Positions 1-5,812 of a stretch of DNA of 9,650 nucleotides are shown one piece after another. Position numbers and translations under genes: made by a program. The stretch spans positions 1 to 9,650 of the forward strand of contig CAKTYE010000085.1 in assembly GCA_934631985.1 (NCBI GenBank), given 5' to 3'. Every line of letters begins with the position of its first letter. Position 1 is the first letter of the stretch. Below the pieces are notes generated by a model, which searched no databases, had not been told where the DNA came from, and saw nothing but the letters and a program-made list of their open reading frames with translations. The stretch is from an uncultured Clostridia bacterium. GTDB taxonomy: Bacteria > Bacillota > Clostridia > Christensenellales > Aristaeellaceae.

Positions 1-18
1 TTCGCAAAACTTTCCCAT
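1..18 (-). CDS. 5' end of a gene cut by the window edge
   Basis: An ATG at 18-16 on the minus strand opens a frame reading MGKFCE before the window ends. An excellent ribosome site, AAAGGAGGTG, sits just upstream, and a good promoter lies about 40 bp further up (64-92). Both support a genuine start. Six residues are too few to name a product. A start such as MGKFC is common in small proteins that open with a zinc-ribbon cysteine pair, but that is only a guess. The gene follows the LytTR regulator on the same strand with its own promoter, so it need not belong to that operon. Confidence 0.55.
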
Positions 19-63
19 GGATCTACACCTCCTTTTGGAGTTTGCAAACACGTTAGCTTGGTT

Positions 64-92
64 ATTCTAGCATGTTTTTCTTCTAATTGCAA
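64..92 (-). promoter_or_regulatory. Sigma-A-type promoter for the gene leaving the left edge
   Basis: Minus strand: -35 TTGCAA (92-87), 17-bp spacer, -10 TAGAAT (69-64), preceded by TG one base upstream (extended -10). The predicted start, near 57, leaves a leader of about 40 nt before the ATG at 18. Confidence 0.65.
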
Positions 93-106
93 GCCCTATT
101 TTTTCT

Positions 107-128
107 TTTTCCACAGGATTGTGGAAAA
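107..128. repeat. Inverted pair of DnaA-box-like 9-mers
   Basis: TTTTCCACA (107-115) and its exact reverse complement TGTGGAAAA (120-128) are separated by 4 bp. Each fits the relaxed DnaA-box consensus TTWTNCACA. The pair lies between the LytTR stop codon and the promoter at 64-92. As an RNA hairpin it could also shield the 3' end of the LytTR transcript, but on that strand it is followed by A residues, so it is not a normal intrinsic terminator. Confidence 0.4.
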
Positions 129-139
129 TTTTCCGCACC

Positions 140-895
140 TCACGCAAACATGCGCTCCAGTTCCTCATACTTCTCATGCGTGATCAGCGCATCATGCTTC
201 GTGCCGTGCAGCCGTACCACATACGTCCAGCGTCCGTAAGGGGTGATGCTGTCGATCTTGTTCAGGTTGATGATGTAGCTCTTGTGGCAGCGAAAGAACA
301 CCGCCGGGTCCAGCCGCGCCTCGGTATCGCCCAAGCTGTCGCTGGTCTCATAGCGTCCCTCCCCCACGGTATAGATCACCGTGGAGCGGTTTTCCCGCTG
401 CACCAGCAGAATGTCGCTCATGTTCAGAAAGCTCACACCGTCCCGGTGATGCAGCATCAGTCGACCGTTCGCGATCTTCGCAGGCTGGTGGCTCAGCCCC
501 GGCAGGGGCTTTTCATCCACCCGCAGCAGCCGGTCGCGGGCGCGTTCCAGCGTCTGCATCACCCGCTCCACCTTGAAGGGCTTGATGAGGTAATCAAACG
601 CATACACCTCGAACGCATCGCCCATATACTGGTCATGGGCCGTAGCGAAGATCAGCACAATGGTAGGGTCCATATCCTGAATGATCCGCGCACACTCCAC
701 GCCCGTTTTGCCGGGCATTTCCACATCCAGAAAGCACACCTGCGGATGCACCTGCTCCACCAGCGTCAGCAGCTCCTCGCCGTTGGAGGCTTCCCCCGCC
801 AGGGTAAAGCCCTCCACCTTGCCGATCATTTTGCGCATAATGAGCCGCATGCCCACATCGTCGTCAGCGATCACCACCTTGATGGCTTCCGGCAT
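140..895 (-). CDS. LytTR-family response regulator
   Basis: This 251-residue protein is a DNA-binding response regulator of the AlgR/LytR (LytTR) class. Residues 1-120 are a receiver domain with the acidic pocket ADDD (10-13), the phosphoacceptor Asp57 in FLDVEMPG, Thr85 in the FATA segment and Lys105 in the IKPF motif. Residues 145-250 are a LytTR domain with the signature FFRCHKSYIINL (200-211). The ATG has a strong AAGGAGGAG site close upstream. No sensor kinase is visible in the window, so its partner must be elsewhere or it acts as an orphan. It is 69 bp downstream of a hypothetical gene that follows floA, so it may be the last gene of a floA transcript. Targets cannot be deduced. Family assignment is very secure; biological role unknown. 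Confidence 0.95.
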   Translation of the reverse strand: MPEAIKVVIADDDVGMRLIMRKMIGKVEGFTLAGEASNGEELLTLVEQVHPQVCFLDVEMPGKTGVECARIIQDMDPTIVLIFATAHDQYMGDAFEVYAFDYLIKPFKVERVMQTLERARDRLLRVDEKPLPGLSHQPAKIANGRLMLHHRDGVSFLNMSDILLVQRENRSTVIYTVGEGRYETSDSLGDTEARLDPAVFFRCHKSYIINLNKIDSITPYGRWTYVVRLHGTKHDALITHEKYEELERMFA

Positions 896-964
896 TGTTG
901 TTCTCCTCCTTACGAAAGGGGGAAGGCTCGTGCGTCCTCCCCCCCTAGCGTGTGTTTCTTTTGC

Positions 965-1468
965 TTACGGTCTCCGCCGCCGCTCACAGGGACGGGTCAG
1001 GATTTCATTCATGACGAATGCCTGCCGCAGCGTCTCCGCATTGATCTCCGGGATCAGTGCCGTGCCTGCTTCCTCTGTCGGGAACGCGTTCTGCTGCTCC
1101 TCCGTCACCCGCAGGCGATGCTGCATTTCCTTGCGCTCACTGACCCGTGCCGCATGCTGCGGCTTTTCCTCCACAGGATGACAGGGATCAACGCCCTCCA
1201 TGGGTTCCGCCGGGTGACAAGGATCCTTTCCCTCCATGGTCTCGATCTGCGAGCCTTCGCACAGGTCGTCCATGGGTTCGGGGGTCATGTCCTCCGGAGT
1301 CATATCGTCGAGCATGTCCTCCATGGACAGCTGCTGAGCGTTTTCAGGCTCCGTCTCGGGCGGAGCCGCAGGCGTGATAGGCTTCGCGGCCTGCGGCTTT
1401 TTCTTGCTTTTACTGCTGGCGTTCGCGAACCACAGCACCAGCAGGATAATGATCAGGATCGGGCTCAC
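965..1468 (-). CDS. Membrane-anchored hypothetical protein with a tandem repeat
   Basis: I do not recognise a named family. The product is about 167 residues. A hydrophobic segment at the very N-terminus (SPILIIILLVLWFA) is followed by a lysine patch (KSKKK), predicting one membrane helix with the rest cytoplasmic. A long acidic, proline-rich linker follows, with a near-perfect 12-residue duplication: MEGKDPCHPAEP then MEGVDPCHPVEE. The C-terminus (IPEINAETLRQAFVMNEILTRP) looks like a short helical motif ending in MNEIL. A GTG start at 1468 lies 8 nt from an AGGGAGG site; a TTG at 1471 is the alternative. It begins 31 bp after floA and ends 69 bp before the LytTR gene, which suggests co-transcription and a possible role at the FloA-organised membrane. 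That role is inferred from position only. Confidence 0.75.
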   Translation of the reverse strand: MSPILIIILLVLWFANASSKSKKKPQAAKPITPAAPPETEPENAQQLSMEDMLDDMTPEDMTPEPMDDLCEGSQIETMEGKDPCHPAEPMEGVDPCHPVEEKPQHAARVSERKEMQHRLRVTEEQQNAFPTEEAGTALIPEINAETLRQAFVMNEILTRPCERRRRP

Positions 1469-1498
1469 CAAACCAGCCTCCCTTCGCGCCCGCGCTGC

Positions 1499-2515
1499 TT
1501 ACTTCTTGGACGCATGCGGGTCGTTCGTGCTGGCTGCGGGCGTGCCGGCCTTAGCAATGCTGTCCCGCATATTGGTGTCTGCAATGGTGTTCTGCATCTG
1601 GTAGTAATCCAGCACGCCCAGCTTGCCCTCGCGCAGCGCAGCAGCCATGGCGCGCGGCACCTCGGCCTCCGCCTCGACCACCTTGGCGCGCATCTCCTGC
1701 ACGGCGGCCTTCATTTCCTGCTCATGCGCCACAGCCATGGCACGGCGCTCCTCCGCCTTCGCCTGGGCAATGCGGCGATCCGCTTCAGCCTGATCCATTT
1801 GCAGCTGTGCGCCAATGTTGCGGCCCACGTCCACGTCAGCGATGTCGATGGACAGAATTTCAAAGGCAGTACCTGCGTCCAAGCCCTTGCTCAGCACGGT
1901 ACGGCTGATCAGGTCGGGGTTCTCCAGCACCTGCTCATGGGTCTCCGCAGAGCCGACGGTGGTCACGATACCCTCGCCGACACGGGCGATGACGGTTTCC
2001 TCGCCAGCGCCGCCCACCAGGCGGTCAATGTTGGTGCGCACGGTCACACGCGCCTTAGCCCGCAGCTCGATACCGTCCTTGGCGATGGCGGCGACCACGG
2101 GGGTCTCAATGACCTTGGGGGTAACGCTCATCTGAACAGCCTGGAACACGTCGCGACCCGCCAGGTCGATAGCGCATGCCTTTTCAAAGGGCATTTCAAT
2201 ATTGGCGCGCTGGGCGGCGATCAGGGCGTTAATGACCCGGTCCACGTTGCCGCCCGCCAGGAAGTGTGTTTCCAGCTTGGCAATGGTCAGGTCCAGGCCC
2301 GCCTTATTGGCCTTGATAAGGGGATACACCAGCCGCTGGGGCTGAATGCGGCGCACCCGCATACCGACCAGCGTGCCAATGGAAATATGCACACCGGAAG
2401 CCAGTGCGCTGATCCACAGCCCAATGGGGAAGAACCGCAGGAAAATCGCCAGCACCACAAGCACCAGCACAACGACCAGCAAAATGACGAGAGCACCCGA
2501 TTCCATGAATCCCAT
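1499..2515 (-). CDS. floA: Flotillin-like protein FloA
   Basis: FloA (YqfA) is a bacterial flotillin that oligomerises on the inner face of the membrane and organises functional microdomains. The 338-residue length is close to the B. subtilis protein. A hydrophobic hairpin or helix at residues 7-28 is followed by the SPFH/PHB region (about 45-235) and an Ala/Glu-rich coiled coil (about 242-290; AEADRR, AEERRAM, EAEAEV). The ending GKLGVLDYYQMQNTIADT is characteristic of FloA. The start has AAGGAGAG 8 nt upstream. In many Bacillota floA directly follows nfeD; here nfeD is the next gene upstream but about 420 bp of repeats lie between them. No clear promoter is visible immediately upstream, so transcription may come from nfeD or from a promoter within the repeats. 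Confidence 0.95.
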   Translation of the reverse strand: MGFMESGALVILLVVVLVLVVLAIFLRFFPIGLWISALASGVHISIGTLVGMRVRRIQPQRLVYPLIKANKAGLDLTIAKLETHFLAGGNVDRVINALIAAQRANIEMPFEKACAIDLAGRDVFQAVQMSVTPKVIETPVVAAIAKDGIELRAKARVTVRTNIDRLVGGAGEETVIARVGEGIVTTVGSAETHEQVLENPDLISRTVLSKGLDAGTAFEILSIDIADVDVGRNIGAQLQMDQAEADRRIAQAKAEERRAMAVAHEQEMKAAVQEMRAKVVEAEAEVPRAMAAALREGKLGVLDYYQMQNTIADTNMRDSIAKAGTPAASTNDPHASKK

Positions 2516-2547
2516 ACATTTCTCTCCTTTTATTTAGTTGTTGAGAG

Positions 2548-2771
2548 GCGAGGGAGGCCGCTTCTGTGTTAGGGTAATGCCGCACCATGCCATGGCGATG
2601 CTGCCGGGTGCTTTTGCACCATCTGCTTTGTGCAAAAATCTCGATTTACATCCAGTAAACCTTCGATTTTTGCACTTCGCAGCTGGCACAAAATCCCCTC
2701 GTCATCGTACCATGTCATGGCACAGCATTACCCTAAAAGCGCCTCCCTCGCGCTCCCTCCCGAAGACCAGC
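2548..2771 (+). repeat. Hairpin repeat family, copy 1 (interrupted)
   Basis: The left arm GCGAGGGAGG-C-CGCTT (2548-2563) pairs with AAGCG-CCTCCCTCGC (2737-2751), leaving one bulged C. The conserved tail GCTCCCTCCCGAAGACCAGC follows (2752-2771). The arms and tail match the copy at 4800-4859, but here a 168-bp palindrome (2569-2736) occupies the hairpin tip. Removing it restores a simple hairpin. It lies between nfeD and floA. Confidence 0.8.
2569..2736. mobile_element. 168-bp palindromic MITE-like element
   Basis: The ends are exact inverted repeats, TTAGGGTAATGC and GCATTACCCTAA. Inside, the two halves pair almost throughout: CCATG-CATGG type segments near both ends, an 11-bp perfect stem (GTGCAAAAATC 2630-2640 with GATTTTTGCAC 2665-2675), then TTTAC/GTAAA around a 5-nt loop (2650-2654). 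It has no coding capacity. TA flanks both sides if the ends are read as GGGTAATG...CATTACCC, which fits a TA-target (IS630/mariner-like) non-autonomous element. That assignment is inference; the palindrome is directly visible. Confidence 0.7.
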
Positions 2772-2795
2772 TAAAAAAATTAACTGGTCTTTTTT
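2763..2795 (+). terminator. Terminator-shaped hairpin on the plus strand
   Basis: AAGACCAG (2763-2770) pairs with CTGGTCTT (2784-2791), extended by TAA/TTA inside, around an A-rich loop, and runs into TTTTT (2791-2795). No plus-strand gene lies upstream. It might stop antisense transcription entering nfeD, or be part of the repeat whose tail supplies its left arm. Confidence 0.4.
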
Positions 2796-2851
2796 CCCTA
2801 ACGATACGGTACTGACGCTTGCCAATCCACCCAACTGCCATAGTGAATCCT

Positions 2852-2889
2852 AAAAGAAAGGCACCCCCCGCTGCTCTTCGGGTGGGGGG
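2852..2889 (-). terminator. Probable nfeD terminator
   Basis: On the minus strand CCCCCC (2889-2884) pairs with GGGGGG (2869-2864) around a 14-nt loop, followed by TGCCTTTCTTTT. It starts about 48 nt after the nfeD stop codon and is built from the tail of repeat copy 3. If it is efficient, floA needs its own promoter. Confidence 0.5.
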
Positions 2890-2930
2890 CCGGGGGCGGG
2901 GCTTCTGGCACAGAAGCCGCCGCCCCCGGC
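2870..2930 (-). repeat. Hairpin repeat family, copy 3 (opposite orientation)
   Basis: On the minus strand GCCGGGGGCGG-C-GGCTTCTG, loop TGC, then CAGAAGCC-CCGCCCCCGGC: 19 paired bases with one bulged C (base 2919). The tail CCCGAAGAGCAGC follows (2882-2870). Architecture, loop, bulge and tail match the copy at 4800-4859, but the outer stem sequence differs by compensating changes. It begins 6 bp after the nfeD stop codon. Confidence 0.75.
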
Positions 2931-2936
2931 GCACCT

Positions 2937-3440
2937 TCATTCCCCAACCGTTCGCACCAGCACCTTGCTTCCCTCGACGCTGACAATGCGAACCTTCACG
3001 CCCATCTGGACAAACTCGCCCTCGCTGACCACGTTCAGCCGTACACCGTCGAACTCCGCCATGCCGGTGGGACGCAACACCGTTGTGGTGACGCCCTCCT
3101 TACCCAGGAAAACCTCCATGTCCTCATTGGAGCGATAGCCTGCTTCGTTGCTTTCGGTGTCGTGCAGAATGATCTTGCTTTTGCTGAGCTTGCCCTTCGT
3201 GGCGCTGCGCAGCGCCAGCGATACGGCGATCGCATCCACGGACAGCACGATCAGCGTCATGCCAAGTGCTGCCATGGGGCCGCGATTCATCCAGGTCAGC
3301 GTTACCGCAATCACCTGCAAAACAATGCCCGAAATTCCCGGCAGGCCAAACCCTGGTATGAATGTTTCCACCACCAGCAGGCCCGTGCCGATCAGCCCGC
3401 AAATGAGGATCGGCAGGTTCTCTGCAATGAATTCCCACAT
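2937..3440 (-). CDS. nfeD: NfeD-family membrane protein (short form)
   Basis: NfeD proteins partner with flotillin/stomatin (SPFH) proteins in the membrane. This one is about 167 residues. Hydrophobic segments lie at about 8-28, 36-52 and 57-77, with the family's glycine-rich ETFIPGFGLPG turn (25-35). The C-terminal OB-fold NfeD domain covers about 110-165 (LGKEGVTTTVLRPTG, then SEGEFVQMGVKVRIVSVEG). The long ClpP-like protease domain of full-length NfeD is absent, so this is the short type. I chose ATG 3440 because GGAGG lies 8 nt upstream; longer frames starting at 3455 or 3509 lack a ribosome site. An extended -10 promoter lies about 50 bp upstream. FloA is the likely partner, although repeats separate the two genes. 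Confidence 0.9.
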   Translation of the reverse strand: MWEFIAENLPILICGLIGTGLLVVETFIPGFGLPGISGIVLQVIAVTLTWMNRGPMAALGMTLIVLSVDAIAVSLALRSATKGKLSKSKIILHDTESNEAGYRSNEDMEVFLGKEGVTTTVLRPTGMAEFDGVRLNVVSEGEFVQMGVKVRIVSVEGSKVLVRTVGE

Positions 3441-3488
3441 GTCTTTCGCCTCCATGTTCCAAGCGCCGTCCGCCGCTTCGATGGTGCC

Positions 3489-3497
3489 AGTATAGCA
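3489..3497 (-). promoter_or_regulatory. Extended -10 promoter for nfeD
   Basis: Minus strand TGCTATACT: a TG extension plus the -10 hexamer TATACT (3494-3489). No good -35 is visible at the usual distance. The same TGCTATACT occurs before the pyruvyl transferase gene. Confidence 0.5.
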
Positions 3498-3549
3498 CGG
3501 CAGAGGCATTTCTCACAGGTACTTTGCTCGAAAAATACACTTTTGCGCT

Positions 3550-4170
3550 TCAATTGACAACGCCGCGCTGCACCAGCAGCTCCCGCAGGTTCTGCAAGTC
3601 CTCCTGATAGGTGGTCACCAGCGCCCGGTTATAAATAATAGACGCAGGATGATACAGCGGGTAAACGCTGCAAGGCAGGGTATTCTTCGCTTCAGGTGCA
3701 GTGACCGTTGCCGCCGTCTCCACGCCGTGGCATTGCCCGATGACCTTATCCTGTCCCAGCAGCGCCTTCAGGGCCACGTTGCCCAGTGTCACCACGGTTT
3801 GGGGTTGCACCAACATGATCTCCCGCAGCAGCCAGGGCGTAAAAAGCGCCAGCTCCTCCCGATTCGGCGGGCGGTTAGAGACCGTTCCCTTGGCGCTGAT
3901 TTTCACTGGGCGCACCTTTACCACATTAGAAATATAGATGTCCTCCCGGCGCAGGCCCACCGCGTCCAGAAAGCCGTTCAGGTTTTTGCCCGCCTTGCCC
4001 ACAAAGGGACGGCCCTGCAGGGTCTCCTGCTCCCCCGGCGCTTCGCCGATGAGCATGATGTCGGGGCCATGCCATTGTCCCTCGCCAAAGACCAGCGGCT
4101 TTTCCTCCGCAGGCCAAAGGCTTTCGAAAAAGCGGCTCAGCTCGCCGCGAAATTTCTCCATGGCGTCCAC
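3550..4170 (-). CDS. Family-4-like uracil-DNA glycosylase without Fe-S cysteines
   Basis: This protein of about 206 residues has the uracil-DNA glycosylase superfamily fold. Motif A, GEAPGEQE, is at about 42-49; the PFVGKAGKNLNGFL segment follows; the C-terminal motif is HPASIIYNR (about 174-182). Such enzymes excise uracil left by cytosine deamination. Unlike the gene just upstream it lacks every 4Fe-4S ligand: there is no N-terminal CxxC, KCRPP has become KVRPV, and the later cysteine position reads LFTP. The GTG at 4170 is preferred because AAGGAGG, overlapping the stop codon of the upstream gene, lies 8 nt before it. An ATG at 4194 in the same frame is the alternative and would overlap that gene by 11 bp. 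Translation is probably coupled. Activity on uracil is not certain. Confidence 0.85.
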   Translation of the reverse strand: MDAMEKFRGELSRFFESLWPAEEKPLVFGEGQWHGPDIMLIGEAPGEQETLQGRPFVGKAGKNLNGFLDAVGLRREDIYISNVVKVRPVKISAKGTVSNRPPNREELALFTPWLLREIMLVQPQTVVTLGNVALKALLGQDKVIGQCHGVETAATVTAPEAKNTLPCSVYPLYHPASIIYNRALVTTYQEDLQNLRELLVQRGVVN

Positions 4171-4183
4171 GGGCAGGTCCTCC

Positions 4184-4768
4184 TTATGCTCCATAAATGT
4201 CGGGATACAGCTGCAATTCCATCAGCTTATCACGCAGGGACTGCATGTCCTCCCAGGCGTCGCGCTTTTTGGACACATCCCGCAAAAGCGCCGAGGGATG
4301 GTAGGTGGGCATCATCCACACGCCCTTGCGTTGAAACCACTTGCCCCGATCCCGGGTGATGCGGATGTCCTCGCCAAGGGTATTCTTTGCCGCCGTAGAT
4401 CCCAGCAGCACAATGACCTTTGGGCGCAGCAGCGCCACCTGCATGCGCAGATGGAGCATACAGGCCGCCGCCTCCGCAGGCTCCGGCACACGGTTGTTCG
4501 GCGGGCGGCACTTCACCACGTTGCAGATGTAGACTCGATCCCGCGGCAGGTCGATCGCCAGCAGCATGCGGGTCAGCAATTGTCCCGCCGGGCCGACAAA
4601 GGCCAGTCCCTGCTCGTCCTCCACCTGTCCCGGCCCTTCCCCGATGAACATGAGCGGGCTATGATGGTCGCCCTGTCCCGGCACCTTATGATGGATATTC
4701 TGGCACAGGTCGCACATCCGGCAGGCCTGCACCTGCTGCTCCATCAGCTCCCAACTGATCTCTGCCAT
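4184..4768 (-). CDS. Family 4 uracil-DNA glycosylase (4Fe-4S)
   Basis: A base-excision repair enzyme that removes uracil from DNA, 194 residues, typical of family 4. Motif A is GEGPGQVED (43-51), followed by AFVGPAGQLL, NVVKCRPPNNR and the C-terminal HPSALLR (157-163). Four cysteines match the known cluster ligands in spacing: Cys16 and Cys19 in CRMC, Cys87 in KCRPP and Cys103 in AAAC. A further Cys22 lies nearby. ATG 4768 is chosen because TTGGAGG lies 5 nt upstream; the in-frame ATG at 4783 has no ribosome site. The second, cluster-less glycosylase follows immediately, so the two probably share a transcript. Upstream lies repeat copy 2, with no convincing promoter beyond a weak TGCTTTAAT on the minus strand near 4870. 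Confidence 0.93.
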   Translation of the reverse strand: MAEISWELMEQQVQACRMCDLCQNIHHKVPGQGDHHSPLMFIGEGPGQVEDEQGLAFVGPAGQLLTRMLLAIDLPRDRVYICNVVKCRPPNNRVPEPAEAAACMLHLRMQVALLRPKVIVLLGSTAAKNTLGEDIRITRDRGKWFQRKGVWMMPTYHPSALLRDVSKKRDAWEDMQSLRDKLMELQLYPDIYGA

Positions 4769-4799
4769 CGTAACCTCCAACATGTAACGTGGGGGTACT

Positions 4800-4859
4800 G
4801 CGAGGGAGGCGGCTTCTTTGCAAGAAGCCCCTCCCTCGCGCTCCCTCCCGAAGAACAGC
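4800..4859 (+). repeat. Hairpin repeat family, copy 2 (intact)
   Basis: GCGAGGGAGG-C-GGCTTCTT (4800-4818), loop TGC, AAGAAGCC-CCTCCCTCGC (4822-4839): 18 paired bases with one bulged C (4810). The tail GCTCCCTCCCGAAGAACAGC follows (4840-4859). It sits between the small acidic membrane protein gene and the first glycosylase gene, antisense to both. It is not shaped like a terminator: no T-run follows either arm. Confidence 0.8.
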
Positions 4860-4919
4860 GTTTATTGCTTTATTAAAGCATTTCCTTCGATGTAGCGTTC
4901 AGCATATGCTACAAGTCGG

Positions 4920-5234
4920 TTAGAGCTTGTTCTGCCACAGGGACAGATACTGTCCCACGTCCGCTGCGACCCAATTCAGCAGGCTCACCAGCAGCGCGAT
5001 CAGCACCAGAACGCACACTGTCCCCACGATCACCCCAAAGAAGTCGCCCACGCCTGCCGCCACGCGCATTTTGCCGCGGCGGCGTTCCCGGCGCTCCTCC
5101 TTGCTTTCCTCATCAAGCTCATCGTCCCAGCGATCGTCATCCCAATCGCCGGGATCCTCATCGTCCATATAAGGCTCCCCGTCCTCGGGCAGCTCTTGAT
5201 AGTCTTGCTCCTCATCGTGATTGAAATACGCCAT
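4920..5234 (-). CDS. Small acidic single-pass membrane protein, unknown
   Basis: I do not recognise a family. The 104-residue product has a strongly acidic N-terminal half rich in Asp, Glu, Tyr and Trp (residues 7-45). A basic stretch at about 47-57 (EERRERRRGKMR) precedes one hydrophobic helix at about 64-88 and a short tail. By the positive-inside rule, the basic patch puts the acidic N-terminus in the cytoplasm with the helix as a C-terminal anchor. The ATG is well supported by GGAAAGGAGGG about 6 nt upstream. It starts 62 bp after trmL and may be the third gene of the pyruvyl transferase-trmL transcript. Composition alone does not allow a functional claim. Confidence 0.75.
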   Translation of the reverse strand: MAYFNHDEEQDYQELPEDGEPYMDDEDPGDWDDDRWDDELDEESKEERRERRRGKMRVAAGVGDFFGVIVGTVCVLVLIALLVSLLNWVAADVGQYLSLWQNKL

Positions 5235-5296
5235 GCAAGCCCTCCTTTCCAGTCACGAAGGAAACGTATCACCGCCGCCGATTCTTGCGCGGCGCG

Positions 5297-5812
5297 TCAC
5301 ACATAATCCAGCCAGGGGCCGCTCTGCTCCTCGCGGCCTGTCAAATGGCCCTCCGCTGCAAGCCCCGGAAAGCCCTGCTGCCGCAGCGCTTCATACAGCA
5401 CGATGGCAACGGAATTGCTCAGGTTCAGGCTTCGCGCCTCCGCCCGCATGGGAATGCGGATGCAGCGGTCATAGACCTTTTCCAGCAGATTTTCCGGCAG
5501 TCCCCGCGTCTCCTGACCAAAGACGAGAAAATCATCCGGGCCATAGCTGACCTCGGCATAGCTGCGGGGCGCTTTTGTGCTGGCAAAGTGGAGCTGCGCC
5601 CCCGGCTGCCGCTGAAAGAAGTCCTCCAGGCTGTCATACACCGTCAGGTGCATCATATGCCAATAGTCGAGTCCTGCCCGCTTCATATATTTATCATCCA
5701 GCGAAAAGCCCAGCGGGCGGATCAAATGCAGCGCTGCGCCCGTTGCGGCGCAGGTACGGGCAATGTTGCCCGTGTTCTGCGGAATTTCAGGATAGACCAG
5801 AACAATATTCAT
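5297..5812 (-). CDS. trmL: tRNA (cytidine(34)-2'-O)-methyltransferase, TrmL-like
   Basis: A SPOUT-class SAM-dependent methyltransferase of 171 residues. TrmL methylates the ribose of the wobble base (position 34) in certain leucine tRNAs. The N-terminus MNIVLVYPEIPQNTGNIART is typical of the family. The knotted SAM-binding region shows VFGQETRGLP (97-106), IRIPM (118-122) and SLNLSNSVAIVLYEALRQ (128-145), all standard for TrmL. Length is close to that of known TrmL proteins (about 155-170). Its ATG overlaps the stop codon of the upstream pyruvyl transferase gene in an ATGA, so translation is probably coupled. The C-terminal 20 residues are not part of the core motifs. Confidence 0.93.
   Translation of the reverse strand: MNIVLVYPEIPQNTGNIARTCAATGAALHLIRPLGFSLDDKYMKRAGLDYWHMMHLTVYDSLEDFFQRQPGAQLHFASTKAPRSYAEVSYGPDDFLVFGQETRGLPENLLEKVYDRCIRIPMRAEARSLNLSNSVAIVLYEALRQQGFPGLAAEGHLTGREEQSGPWLDYV

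Noticed and set aside
107..128. Intrinsic terminator for the LytTR gene
   Set aside because: On the transcribed strand the stem is followed by an A-rich run rather than U residues; on the other strand no gene is upstream.
119..2572. An 817-codon open frame on the plus strand
   Set aside because: It runs antisense across three well-supported minus-strand genes (LytTR regulator, membrane protein, FloA). Its translation is rich in His, Arg, Leu and Gln with no domain, typical of a mirror frame of GC-rich codons.
2548..2771. Possible CRISPR or integron attC site
   Set aside because: There are no regularly spaced repeats with unique spacers, and no attC core sites or integrase. The structure is better explained by a hairpin repeat carrying a nested palindrome.
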